Part shown: positions 7,027 to 14,260 of the stretch, one piece after another
How the letters are laid out: each line of letters starts with the position of its first letter
Position numbering within the stretch: the stretch's first letter is position 1
Assembly (NCBI GenBank): GCA_002687175.1
Contig: NYZP01000032.1
Span: 1 to 22,050, forward strand
DNA: 22,050 nucleotides
Source: Parcubacteria group bacterium
Lineage (GTDB): Bacteria; Patescibacteria; ABY1; Buchananbacterales; UBA6539
Reading direction: 5' to 3'
Notes under the pieces: model-generated
Databases searched by the model: none
Seen by the model: only the letters and a program-made list of their open reading frames with translations
Told to the model about the DNA's origin: nothing
Position numbers and translations under genes: made by a program

Positions 7027-8277
7027 ATGACGGACTTATTTGATCAAAAATTAAAAGAGGATATTAAGAGTAATGCCCCCTTAGCCGACAGAATGAGACC
7101 AGAGAGTTTTGAGGACTTTGTTGGTCAAAAAGAGGTGGTTGGCCAAGGTAAACTGTTACGCCAAGCCATTGAGCAAGATGAAATACCTTCAATTATTTTT
7201 TGGGGTCCACCGGGTACAGGTAAAAGTACTCTAGCTCGGATAATTGCCAAGATGACCGAATCAACATTTATTCAAATGTCGGCAGTTAACTCGGGAGTAA
7301 AAGAATTTCGGGAAATTATTAAAGAAGCCCAAGACCGCAGAAAACTTTATGGTAAGCAAACAATTTTGTTTATTGATGAAATTCATCGTTGGAATAAAGC
7401 CCAACAGGATGGTTTGTTGCCCCACGTTGAATCTGGAGTGATTACTTTGATTGGCGCTACTACCGAGAATCCCAGTTTTGAGGTTGTCTCGGCTTTATTA
7501 TCTCGGTGCCGAGTATTTGTTTTAAATCAACTGAGTCAACACGATTTAGAAAATATTTTAGACCGAGTAATTAAAAATGGTTTTGGAAAACTTAAAGTTG
7601 ATCTTGATGATGACACCAGCCGCTACTTAACCGGTTTGGCCAGTGGTGATGCTCGAGTGGCTTTAAACGCTTTGGAGTTTGCGGTTAATTCCACTAAACC
7701 AAACTCGGTTGGAAAAATTGTTTTAGATAAAAAAATTATTGAGCAGTCAATTCAAAAGTCCAGTTTTTTATACGACAAAGATGGTGAGCAGCACTACAAC
7801 ATAATTTCCGCTTTACACAAATCAGTCCGTGGTGGTGATGCTGATGCCACCTTGTACTGGCTGGGACGAATGCTTGAGGCTGGTGAAGAACCACTTTATG
7901 TTGCCCGTCGTCTTGTCCGCATGGCCGTCGAAGATATTGGTTTGGCCGACCCTAAGGCCCTTGAACAAGCGGTGGCTTGCTATCAAGGTTGCCACTTCAT
8001 TGGTATGCCCGAGTGTGATGTTATTTTGGCACAATGTGTAACTTATTTGGCTCGAGCCAAAAAATCAGTTGAAGTTTATCAAGCCTATGGGCAGGTTAAA
8101 CAAGATGTTAAAGAAACCATGGATGAACCAGTACCGTTGCATCTTCGTAATGCACCAACCCAGCTGATGAAAGATTTGAATTATGGTAAGGATTATAAAT
8201 ACTCACCAAGCCACGACTGGCAAGAAGATCAAGATTACTTGCCGGAAAAGCTTAAGGGGAGAAAGTATTTAAATTAG
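7027..8277 (+). CDS. rarA: Replication-associated recombination protein A (AAA+ ATPase RarA/MgsA)
   Basis: A full-length 416-residue RarA (also called MgsA/WRNIP1 family), an ATPase acting at stalled replication forks with SSB and the clamp-loader family. Walker A is GPPGTGKS at residues 60-67; Walker B is ILFIDE at 113-118, continuing as EIHRWNKAQQD where most relatives have Phe for Trp; sensor 1 is LIGATTENPS at 141-150; the arginine-finger region is LLSRCRVF at 157-164. The C-terminal half has the tetramerisation signature, including SALHKSVRGGD, EDIGLADP and NAPTQLMK. The start at 7027 fits the family N-terminus (LADRMRPESFEDFVGQ). It is first in a chain of plus-strand genes and has its own promoter. 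Its TAG stop is the first TAG of the octamer array that follows. No Shine-Dalgarno is visible. Confidence 0.97.
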   Translation: MTDLFDQKLKEDIKSNAPLADRMRPESFEDFVGQKEVVGQGKLLRQAIEQDEIPSIIFWGPPGTGKSTLARIIAKMTESTFIQMSAVNSGVKEFREIIKEAQDRRKLYGKQTILFIDEIHRWNKAQQDGLLPHVESGVITLIGATTENPSFEVVSALLSRCRVFVLNQLSQHDLENILDRVIKNGFGKLKVDLDDDTSRYLTGLASGDARVALNALEFAVNSTKPNSVGKIVLDKKIIEQSIQKSSFLYDKDGEQHYNIISALHKSVRGGDADATLYWLGRMLEAGEEPLYVARRLVRMAVEDIGLADPKALEQAVACYQGCHFIGMPECDVILAQCVTYLARAKKSVEVYQAYGQVKQDVKETMDEPVPLHLRNAPTQLMKDLNYGKDYKYSPSHDWQEDQDYLPEKLKGRKYLN

Positions 8278-8354
8278 GTTCTTAGGTTTTTAGTTTATTA
8301 GGGATATTAATCCAAGGCCTAAAAAGCTAAAAATCTAATAAGCTAAAAACCTAA
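8274..8354. repeat. Octamer inverted array A (rarA-Nudix junction)
   Basis: Left arm 8274-8302: four units of an 8-base period, TTAGGTTC, TTAGGTTT, TTAGTTTA, then TTAG. Right arm 8318-8354: the reverse complement reads TTAGGTTT, TTAGCTTA, TTAGATTT, TTAGCTTT, then TTAG. The arms can pair into a long AT-rich stem around a small GGAT/ATCC loop. The TAG stop codon of rarA is inside the first unit and the Nudix ATG follows the last unit by three bases. No T tract follows, so this is not a normal terminator. Confidence 0.9.
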
Positions 8355-8357
8355 TCT

Positions 8358-8804
8358 ATGATTCGTGAAAAAACAATTGGCGTTATTATTTTTAAACGAC
8401 AAGGTAAAGGCTTGCGTTATTTACTACTTCATCACGGTGGTTCTTATTGGAATTTTCCTAAAGGTAGGCAAGAGGGCAAGGAAACGGAATTACAGTCAGC
8501 CTTAAGAGAACTTAGTGAAGAAACTGGCATAAATAAAGTTGATATTTTGGATGGTTTTAGAGACGAATACAATTATGACTTTGATTCGAGAATCAAAGAT
8601 GGCACCAGGGAAAAAGTTTACAAGAAAGCCATTTTTTTTATTGGCGAAGTGATTGGAGATAAAGTAAAAATTTCTGATGAACATATTGATTTTGATTGGT
8701 ATGACTTTGACACTTGTTTAAAGAGATTATTTTTTCAAGAAGGACAAGATTCATTAAAAAGAGCTCATCAATTTCTTTTAAGTAGGCAGGATATTGTGTT
8801 ATAA
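8358..8804 (+). CDS. Nudix hydrolase, Ap4A-hydrolase-like
   Basis: A 148-residue protein with a perfect Nudix box, GX5EX7REUXEEXGU, starting at GRQEGKE and ending in RELSEETGI (about residues 36-58). The residues just before the box, SYWNFPKG, and the C-terminal HIDFDWYDFDTCLKRL resemble asymmetric diadenosine tetraphosphate hydrolases, which cut Ap4A to ATP and AMP. The substrate therefore is probably Ap4A or a related dinucleotide, but Nudix specificity is hard to tell from sequence. The start at 8358 matches the usual N-terminus (GVIIFKRQG). There is no ribosome binding site; the ATG follows the inverted array directly. Neighbours are rarA and pilT. The protein should be cytoplasmic. Confidence 0.9.
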   Translation: MIREKTIGVIIFKRQGKGLRYLLLHHGGSYWNFPKGRQEGKETELQSALRELSEETGINKVDILDGFRDEYNYDFDSRIKDGTREKVYKKAIFFIGEVIGDKVKISDEHIDFDWYDFDTCLKRLFFQEGQDSLKRAHQFLLSRQDIVL

Positions 8805-8819
8805 TTGCTAGTGAGGGAT

Positions 8820-8882
8820 GAGTGAACACTTGTGTTCACTCAAACCGAACGACGCAATTTCATGATCGCCGTAGGCGATCAT
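8820..8882. other. Two perfect hairpins before pilT
   Basis: Hairpin 1: GAGTGAACAC-TT-GTGTTCACTC (8820-8841), a 10-pair perfect palindrome. Hairpin 2: ATGATCGCC-GTA-GGCGATCAT (8862-8882), a 9-pair perfect stem. Neither is followed by a T tract. Together they fill most of the 92-base gap between the Nudix gene and pilT, and hairpin 2 ends 14 bases before the pilT ATG. They may stabilise or process the mRNA, or be members of a dispersed repeat family; no other copy is visible here. Confidence 0.8.
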
Positions 8883-8896
8883 ACAATTAACACATT

Positions 8897-9940
8897 ATGG
8901 ATATAAAAAAATATTTTCAGATAGCTTTAAATCGTAAAGCTTCAGATTTACATTTAGTGTCTGGTAATAAACCAACTATTCGGGTGACTGGTGAACTTCA
9001 AGTTGTTGAAAAAGAGTTAATGAAGTCAGATGAATTAGAAGCAGCGGTATTTGGTTTAATGGACAAGTCGGATGTGGAGCATTACAAACAAAAAAAAGAA
9101 TCAGATTTTGCTTTAGATATTGCTGGTGGACACTTTAGGATAAATTTACATCAGCAAGAGGGACAAATTGGCTTGGCCGCCAGAGTAATTCCTGGGGAGA
9201 TTCCAACGGCCAAAAAAATTGACTTTGATGAGACCTTATATAAATTAAGCCATTTGAATCAAGGATTAATTTTAGTCACCGGTCCATCCGGCTGTGGTAA
9301 ATCAACTACTTTAGCAGTCTTGATTAATTTAATCAACAAAGAAAGAAAAGCTCATATTGTGACCATTGAAGATCCGGTAGAATTTTTGTTCGACGAAGAA
9401 CAAAGTATTATTGAACAACGTGAGATAGGTCGTGATACCGCTTCATTCCACGAGGCCTTAAAAAGAGCCTTACGCCAAGATCCTAACGTTATTATGGTTG
9501 GCGAGATGAGAGACTTGGACACCATTGCCGCCACTTTAACCGCTGCCGAAACTGGTCACTTGGTATTATCTACTTTACATACCAACACCGCCGCCTCAAC
9601 AGTTGAGCGAATCGTTGATATGTTTCCCGCTCATCGCCAGCAACAAGTTTTAATTCAGTTAGCTTCAGTTTTACGGGCGGTCATTTGCCAACAAATGTTA
9701 CCGAGAAAAGGCGGGGGAGTTGTCGTCGTTCGGGAAATCATGATTACCACGCCAGCTATTTCAAATTTAATTCGGGAAGATAAAGTAGCCCATATTACGT
9801 CGGCTATTCAAACAGGTCGTAGTGGAGGGATGATATCAATGAATGCCTCAATTAAAAGATTATATGAACAGGGGATCATCACTAAACAAACTTATGATAA
9901 CCGCACCACTGACGGGGAAAGCTTAAGTACTTATTATTAA
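8897..9940 (+). CDS. pilT: Type IV pilus retraction ATPase PilT
   Basis: A 347-residue hexameric secretion-type ATPase that powers depolymerisation of type IV pili at the inner side of the membrane. The N-terminal PAS-like part has the family signature ASDLHLVSGNKPTIRVTGEL (residues 15-34). Walker A is GPSGCGKS at 129-136, where most PilT have GPTGSGKS. The Asp box is VTIEDPVEF (155-163), Walker B is VIMVGEMRDLDTI (198-210), and the His box is TGHLVLSTLHTN (219-230). PilT rather than PilB is shown by the absence of the long N-terminal domain, by GEMRDLDT, and by the C-terminal segment after QQMLPR. The length is usual. No other pilus gene is in the window, so the rest of the machine must be elsewhere. 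The start has no Shine-Dalgarno. Confidence 0.96.
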   Translation: MDIKKYFQIALNRKASDLHLVSGNKPTIRVTGELQVVEKELMKSDELEAAVFGLMDKSDVEHYKQKKESDFALDIAGGHFRINLHQQEGQIGLAARVIPGEIPTAKKIDFDETLYKLSHLNQGLILVTGPSGCGKSTTLAVLINLINKERKAHIVTIEDPVEFLFDEEQSIIEQREIGRDTASFHEALKRALRQDPNVIMVGEMRDLDTIAATLTAAETGHLVLSTLHTNTAASTVERIVDMFPAHRQQQVLIQLASVLRAVICQQMLPRKGGGVVVVREIMITTPAISNLIREDKVAHITSAIQTGRSGGMISMNASIKRLYEQGIITKQTYDNRTTDGESLSTYY

Positions 9941-10025
9941 TTAGGTTGTAGCTTTTTAGCTTATTAGTTTCTTAATGAAAATTTATTTTTTAAGAACCTA
10001 AAAAGCTAAGAACCTAAAAAGCTAA
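9941..10025. repeat. Octamer inverted array B (pilT-10030 junction)
   Basis: The left arm from 9941 reads TTAGGTTG, TAGCTTTT, TAGCTTAT, TAGTTTCT. The right arm to 10025, reverse complemented, reads TTAGCTTT, TTAGGTTC, TTAGCTTT, TTAGGTTC, TTAA. The period is eight bases apart from one missing base after the first left unit. The arms pair over about 36 positions, with most mismatches at the variable fifth and eighth bases. The left arm begins directly after the pilT TAA and the right arm ends four bases before the next ATG. Confidence 0.9.
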
Positions 10026-10029
10026 TATT

Positions 10030-10368
10030 ATGACTGAAGAAAGATGGGAAACAATTATTGGCCACATTAAAGACAACTTTGAATTAGTAGACTTACGAAC
10101 GGAAGATATTTCAGAGGAGATGGGTTCTGGTAGCGTTGAAATCGTTGAATTTAAAGGTCCCTTAGGTCTGATGAAACTGGAACGAACAACTCAACCAATG
10201 ATCCTTGATAAAAAAGTTATTGGTTCTCGGCGAATCGGTAGTGATGCCACGGTTGAATACAAATATTCCGATACCGAAAAAACTCATAAATTCACAGCTT
10301 TTAAAAGAAATGAAAACCATGATGTTTGGGAAGAGATGAAAATGGATCGCGGTGAAATGTTATTTTAG
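10030..10368 (+). CDS. Conserved hypothetical protein, CPR-type, 112 aa
   Basis: A soluble, charged 112-residue protein without signal peptide or membrane span. The start MTEERWETIIGHIKDNFEL, the centre FKGPLGLMKLERTT and the segment RRIGSDATVEYKYSDTEK give the impression of a small alpha plus beta fold. I recall similar proteins as widespread unknowns in CPR genomes, but cannot name a family. It follows pilT through an octamer array and is followed by another array, with its TAG stop being the first unit of that array. No ribosome binding site is visible. No catalytic motif stands out. Confidence 0.75.
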   Translation: MTEERWETIIGHIKDNFELVDLRTEDISEEMGSGSVEIVEFKGPLGLMKLERTTQPMILDKKVIGSRRIGSDATVEYKYSDTEKTHKFTAFKRNENHDVWEEMKMDRGEMLF

Positions 10369-10456
10369 GTTGTAGTTTTTTAGCTTTTTAGGTTTTTAGT
10401 GATTTTTTAAATTATTCTTTACTAAGAACCTAAAAACCTAATAAACTAAGAACTTA
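10365..10456. repeat. Octamer inverted array C (10368-10461 junction)
   Basis: The left arm from 10365 reads TTAGGTTG, TAGTTTTT, TAGCTTTT, TAGGTTTT, TAGTG. The right arm 10420-10456, reverse complemented, reads CTAAGTTC, TTAGTTTA, TTAGGTTT, TTAGGTTC, TTAGTA. The first TAG of the left arm is the stop codon of the preceding gene, and the ATG of the next gene follows the right arm by four bases. This is the same design as array A. Confidence 0.9.
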
Positions 10457-10460
10457 GATT

Positions 10461-10793
10461 ATGTTTAAAAAACAAAAAATTAATGAGTCAGATGTTTTAA
10501 AATACGGATTTTTGGGTGGCATTGCTCAGGCCGGCTACACTTTGTTTGTCGTTCTGGGAATTAATGTGCTACATAATGTATTACCACAACCATTAGGAGG
10601 AATTTTTGATCCAATATTATTTTTACTGCTTTTTGTTTTCAGCGCTGCTGTTTCGGCGATCTTGGTTTTTGGTTATCCTTTATATCTGGCAACCGAAAAA
10701 AGATATGCCGAAAGTATTATGACGGTAACGACCACTTTGGTTACTCTGGCAATCATTGGTATTCTTTTTTTCATTTTTGTTTCATTTATCTAA
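10461..10793 (+). CDS. Three-span membrane protein, CPR-type hypothetical
   Basis: A 110-residue protein with a short basic N-terminus and three hydrophobic segments: about 15-37 (YGFLGGIAQAGYTLFVVLGI), 49-74 (ILFLLLFVFSAAVSAILVFG) and 85-110 (VTTTLVTLAIIGILFFIFVS). A Pro/Gly loop, LPQPLGGIFDP, sits between the first two. No catalytic or transport motif is visible. The gene lies between the third octamer array and a lipoprotein gene starting six bases later, so it is probably co-transcribed with the lipoprotein and the two membrane-protein genes after it. The family is not recognised by name. Confidence 0.75.
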   Translation: MFKKQKINESDVLKYGFLGGIAQAGYTLFVVLGINVLHNVLPQPLGGIFDPILFLLLFVFSAAVSAILVFGYPLYLATEKRYAESIMTVTTTLVTLAIIGILFFIFVSFI

Positions 10794-10799
10794 TTTTCA

Positions 10800-11252
10800 A
10801 TGATAGAAAATAAATTATTTACTAAACGTTTTTTTATATTTTTGATACTGCCGTTAATGGCAATTTTTTTGGCTGGTTGTTTTAATAAATCTGATCAATC
10901 AAGTCAAATAGAAAAATCTGGAACTGAAGGGAAGAATAATGTTCAAAATATCGATGAGGCAAAAGATAAGCCATCATTATCGGCCGAAGAGTTGGCCGAG
11001 GATTATCGCACCGAGCTTAAAAATATTTTACAACCTTTTTTTGCTGGTAGCACTTCCGAGGGTATTAAAGACAAAGTTTTAAATTTAAAAGCGCCGGCAA
11101 AATACATTGATTTACATTTTTCTTTGGTGGTGACTCTTGAACTGATTGAACAGGGGAAAGCAAATGCCGATCAAGCCAAAATTGAACAAGGTCTAGAACA
11201 ACTTGATGTTTTGAAAATTGAATACAGTTGGCTGGGCAATAATCAACTTTAA
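10800..11252 (+). CDS. Lipoprotein, unknown function
   Basis: A 150-residue protein with a type II signal peptide: basic start (KLFTKR), hydrophobic core FFIFLILPLMAIF and lipobox LAGC with the lipidated Cys at 27. A Ser/Gly/Lys-rich linker (28-60) follows, then a helical domain from about 62 to 150 (ELAEDYRTELKNILQPFF, APAKYIDLHFSLVVTLELIE, EQGLEQLDVLKIEYSWL). The protein should sit on the outer face of the cytoplasmic membrane. The domain looks like a small helical bundle; I do not recognise a named family. It starts six bases after one membrane-protein gene and is followed after three bases by another. Confidence 0.8.
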   Translation: MIENKLFTKRFFIFLILPLMAIFLAGCFNKSDQSSQIEKSGTEGKNNVQNIDEAKDKPSLSAEELAEDYRTELKNILQPFFAGSTSEGIKDKVLNLKAPAKYIDLHFSLVVTLELIEQGKANADQAKIEQGLEQLDVLKIEYSWLGNNQL

Positions 11253-11255
11253 TAT

Positions 11256-12188
11256 ATGACACGGCTTAATTCAGAAGAAAAAAAACAACCATCTAGCCAA
11301 GCTAAAATTCCCAAAGAACTAAAACAAAAAAATAGAAAAGTTTTAAAGATGAAACACAAAAGATCAAATAAATTTACCATGGCAATGATTATTATTATTG
11401 TCATTTTTTTTGTGGGAACAGCTATGGCGGCACAAACCGGTATTTGGCAAATTCCGATATTTACCCAAATTTTTTATCAAATTCCTGAACCGATTAGGGT
11501 GGTTGATGTTGCTGGTGTTTCTGGTTTAAATCAACAACAAGCAGTCTTTGATCCTGAAGAAAATATTTTAAGAATTGTCGTGACCGAAAAAGAATTAACA
11601 GCAGCTATTAAGCAGCAGTTAGTCAATAATATTGATCCGCCCTTTGCTCAAAATGCCCAAATTGTTATTACCTCAAAAGAAATTGAGTTTTTTGGCTATT
11701 TGTTGAAACCATTTAGCGCCAACTTAACCATTAGAGTCCGTCCCCTGTTTACTGACGAAAAAATTGATTACAAAATTTCCCAAGCTAAAATTGGCAGTTT
11801 AAATTTGCCGCCATTTTTAGTAGATTGGGGTTTGAAAACTTATATCGCTGTTCGTAGTAAAGGTAAATCAGATACCAACTTAAAACAGGTTGAATTTTAT
11901 CGGGACAAAGTAAAAGCGGAAAGTTTTAAATTAGAAGAAGGCAAAATGAGCATGGAAATTTTTATTGATGTAAAAGCAATTACCGATCCCGTTAGTGAAA
12001 ATATAGACAAATTAATTGATACGTTTACCAAGCTTGATCCCGAAGAAATCGAAAAAATTAATAATTTTGATTTTGAAAGTTTAACCGAGGAAACTCTTAA
12101 AATATTAAAAGCAGTTAATATTACCACCGAAGTGTTGGAAAAATTTAAAGATTTAAATTTAAACCCGCCAGCTAATACCCAACCATGA
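11256..12188 (+). CDS. Single-span membrane protein with large external domain, unknown
   Basis: 310 residues. The first 40 are polar and basic (KKQPSSQ, KELKQKNRK, KHKRSNK), then comes one span at about 42-59 (MAMIIIIVIFFVGTAMAA), so residues 60-310 should be outside. The external part carries a conserved-looking PEPIRVVDVAGVSGLNQQQA, a VVTEKELTAAIKQQL segment, beta strands around IVITSKEIEFFGYLLKPF, and an acidic helical tail (LDPEEIEKINNF, TEETLKILKAVNI). In layout it resembles proteins with a TM anchor and a lipid- or polymer-binding beta domain, but this is a guess. It overlaps the next gene by four bases (ATGA), which suggests a complex with that polytopic protein. Confidence 0.75.
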   Translation: MTRLNSEEKKQPSSQAKIPKELKQKNRKVLKMKHKRSNKFTMAMIIIIVIFFVGTAMAAQTGIWQIPIFTQIFYQIPEPIRVVDVAGVSGLNQQQAVFDPEENILRIVVTEKELTAAIKQQLVNNIDPPFAQNAQIVITSKEIEFFGYLLKPFSANLTIRVRPLFTDEKIDYKISQAKIGSLNLPPFLVDWGLKTYIAVRSKGKSDTNLKQVEFYRDKVKAESFKLEEGKMSMEIFIDVKAITDPVSENIDKLIDTFTKLDPEEIEKINNFDFESLTEETLKILKAVNITTEVLEKFKDLNLNPPANTQP

Positions 12189-12949
12189 AATTTTTAAATC
12201 AATTAATCCCCTGGTTAAGTTCAGTTTTAATTTTTATCTTAACTGAACAGCTTTTAAAAACTCCCCATCAAGCATCTTTTTTAGTTCCTCTGGCTATCGT
12301 GGTTATAATTTTAAGTATTTGGCAATTAACTGGGCGTAATTTTTTTTCCAGAAAGTTTTGGCAAAATATCATCACCCCAACTCTTTTTTTAGTAAGTAGT
12401 TTATTTTATTTAAGTTTTCTTGAAGGCAGTGTTTTTAAACAATTTTTTATTATTACCCTGTCGATTTTATTTTGGATTCTGTTCAAAGTTGTATTTTTAA
12501 GGTGGCACTTACCAATTAAATATCAAACTCATTCATTAGAAAATATTTCCACCCATCTTGATTTGATTACTGTATTTTTCGTGGCCAGCAGTCTTTTTAG
12601 CTTATTAGTGTTCTTGGGGATTTCTTCCTGGTTTATTATTATCATATTTGCTGTTATTATGTTAATATTGTCCTCGCAAATAAGTTGGGTGTCGGAAGCA
12701 AATTTATCCGAGGTTTTACCTTTTTTGTTAGTCATCAGCTTAGGGGTGACCGAGATTTTTTGGGCAGTCAGTTTTTTACCAACCAGTGTTTATGTTGGCG
12801 GTTTAATTGTTGCCTTAAGCTATTATCTAATGAGTGGCATTTCTCGAAATTGGCTTTTAGGTATAAAAGAAGGTAAGGTGGTAAAACGTTATTTGTTAAT
12901 TAGTAGTATTATTTTAGTGATTGTCTTATTGACGGCAAAATGGTTTTGA
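12185..12949 (+). CDS. Polytopic membrane protein, unknown
   Basis: 254 residues, almost all hydrophobic, with about nine likely spans beginning IPWLSSVLIFILTEQLL and ending ISSIILVIVLLTAKWF. The only longer polar stretch is near residues 105-122 (RWHLPIKYQTHSLEN). No signature of a transporter, flippase or glycosyltransferase is visible, although several spans have Ser/Thr and aromatic residues. Its ATG overlaps the TGA of the preceding gene (ATGA), so both are translated together. The downstream gap contains a perfect hairpin before the HtrA-like gene. A permease-like partner of the single-span protein and lipoprotein upstream is possible, but this is inference from order only. Confidence 0.75.
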   Translation: MKFLNQLIPWLSSVLIFILTEQLLKTPHQASFLVPLAIVVIILSIWQLTGRNFFSRKFWQNIITPTLFLVSSLFYLSFLEGSVFKQFFIITLSILFWILFKVVFLRWHLPIKYQTHSLENISTHLDLITVFFVASSLFSLLVFLGISSWFIIIIFAVIMLILSSQISWVSEANLSEVLPFLLVISLGVTEIFWAVSFLPTSVYVGGLIVALSYYLMSGISRNWLLGIKEGKVVKRYLLISSIILVIVLLTAKWF

Positions 12950-12964
12950 AATATTAGTAAATCC

Positions 12965-12999
12965 AGTAAATCAAGACAGCTTAATTAACTTGATTTACT
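12965..12999. repeat. Perfect 11-pair inverted repeat before the HtrA-like gene
   Basis: AGTAAATCAAG (12965-12975) and CTTGATTTACT (12989-12999) are perfect reverse complements with a 13-base loop. A second AGTAAATC at 12956-12963 makes a short direct repeat. There is no T tract. The element sits between stop and start as the octamer arrays do, but does not have the TTAG unit. It ends eight bases before the ATG. Confidence 0.85.
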
Positions 13000-13007
13000 T
13001 TCTAAAT

Positions 13008-14165
13008 ATGAAAATATTTAAAAAACAATCAGATCAGTTGATATCAAAGGTGGTAATTTTATCTATCATTTTTGGTTTTGCCGCCGGGGTGGTTGGTCAA
13101 ATTGTCGCTGATGTTTACGTTGATCCATATCAACAAGATTTATTATATCCAAATCTTAATATCAACGGCAATATTGGTTCAAATATTCCAGAACTGCGAC
13201 GGGTTAATCGGTTTTTAGGTATTGAGCAAGATTTTGAAGTAAGTAAATCAATTAACAAGGTCGAGCCTAGTTTAGCGGGAATTTATAGAAAAAAATCTGG
13301 ATCTAATAATCCCCTAAACGAAATTTATTTACCTGATGAACTTTTAACTAACGGATTTATTTTAACCAGCGATGGTTGGCTAGTTAGTTTTGGTAATGCT
13401 TTCGAGAGTTTGGCCACCAGCAATTTAGTGGTCTTATATCAAGGCAAAGTTTATGATATTGATGAGTTGATAACTGATTCTACTACGGAAGTAGTATTTT
13501 TAAAGATTGCCGCCGGTAATTTACCGGTTGTAGTACTGGGTAATTCCGGTGAGGCAAATTTAGGTCAGCTGGCAATTGTTATTAATAATTTAGATGAGGC
13601 CGTTGTGGTTAATATTAAAAATCCAAATTATTTAGAAGTTAGTTCGGCAAATAATTATGTTATTTCTTCTGAACAGTATGGCAAAGCGATTTTATTAACC
13701 AATGATTTAGAGCAGACTTTTTTAGGTTCGCCGCTGGTAAATTTAGCTGGAGAAGTAATTGGTGTGATCAAACAAGTTGATGATGGTTTAGTCACCGCAG
13801 TACCAATCGATCAATTTCGTTCAATAATCTTGGATGTTTTAAGGAGCAGTATAGTTAAGCGACCACTCTTGGGAGTTGATTATATTGATTTAGCTTCGAT
13901 TAATGGTTTAAGTAAAGATTTAACGCAAGGTCTCAATCAAGGAGCTTTAATTTGGAAAAATCCCAGTCGTAATACGCCGGCTTTTGCCGCTGATTTACGT
14001 GAGGACGATATTATTTTGAATATTGACGGCCAAGCTGTTGATAGCAACAGTAATCTAACTCAATTAATCCAGCAATACCAAGCTGGTGATCAAATTGATA
14101 TTGAAATTTTAAGGGATGGACAAACTTTAAGTCGGACCGCAACTTTAGTTATTGATTTAGATTAA
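13008..14165 (+). CDS. HtrA/DegP-like membrane protein with PDZ domain, catalytic triad lost
   Basis: 385 residues. A membrane anchor lies at about 11-34, then a linker, a trypsin-like domain (about 112-275) and a C-terminal PDZ domain (about 286-381: LLGVDYIDLASINGL, REDDIILNIDGQAVDS). Aligned to HtrA by eye, all three catalytic positions are replaced. The His in 'TNAHVV' is Asn130 (SFGNAF), the Asp in 'RTDLAVLKI' is Glu161 (TTEVVFLKI), and the Ser of 'GNSGGPLVN' is Leu239 (TFLGSPLVN). The surrounding framework is well kept (GFILTSDGW, LPVVVLGNSGEANLGQ, LAGEVIGVI), so this is a pseudoprotease rather than a decayed gene. It probably acts as a binding or scaffold protein at the envelope. The TTG at 12990 is a less likely start, lying in the hairpin. 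A terminator follows. Confidence 0.85.
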   Translation: MKIFKKQSDQLISKVVILSIIFGFAAGVVGQIVADVYVDPYQQDLLYPNLNINGNIGSNIPELRRVNRFLGIEQDFEVSKSINKVEPSLAGIYRKKSGSNNPLNEIYLPDELLTNGFILTSDGWLVSFGNAFESLATSNLVVLYQGKVYDIDELITDSTTEVVFLKIAAGNLPVVVLGNSGEANLGQLAIVINNLDEAVVVNIKNPNYLEVSSANNYVISSEQYGKAILLTNDLEQTFLGSPLVNLAGEVIGVIKQVDDGLVTAVPIDQFRSIILDVLRSSIVKRPLLGVDYIDLASINGLSKDLTQGLNQGALIWKNPSRNTPAFAADLREDDIILNIDGQAVDSNSNLTQLIQQYQAGDQIDIEILRDGQTLSRTATLVIDLD

Positions 14166-14187
14166 ACAGAGTAAGGTTTTTAATCTT

Positions 14188-14212
14188 AAACTGCCTAAGG
14201 GGCGGTTTTTTT
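14188..14212 (+). terminator. Intrinsic terminator of the rarA-HtrA-like chain
   Basis: AAACTGCC-TAAGG-GGCGGTTT forms an 8-pair stem (one G-U) followed by further T residues, seven in total. It lies 23 bases after the stop of the HtrA-like gene. Confidence 0.9.
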
Positions 14213-14220
14213 GTTATAAT
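14212..14220 (+). promoter_or_regulatory. Extended -10 promoter before 14261
   Basis: TG-T-TATAAT is a perfect extended -10 element starting within the end of the preceding terminator. No good -35 is visible, as expected for extended -10 promoters. The transcript would start near 14227, about 34 bases before the ATG. Confidence 0.6.
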
Positions 14221-14260
14221 TAAAGAAAAAAAAGTTTAGTTGACTCGTCATAGTTTTGGT

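Noticed and set aside
8274..10456. CRISPR array
   Set aside because: The repeats are 8 bases long, inverted, and lack unique spacers; no cas genes are nearby.
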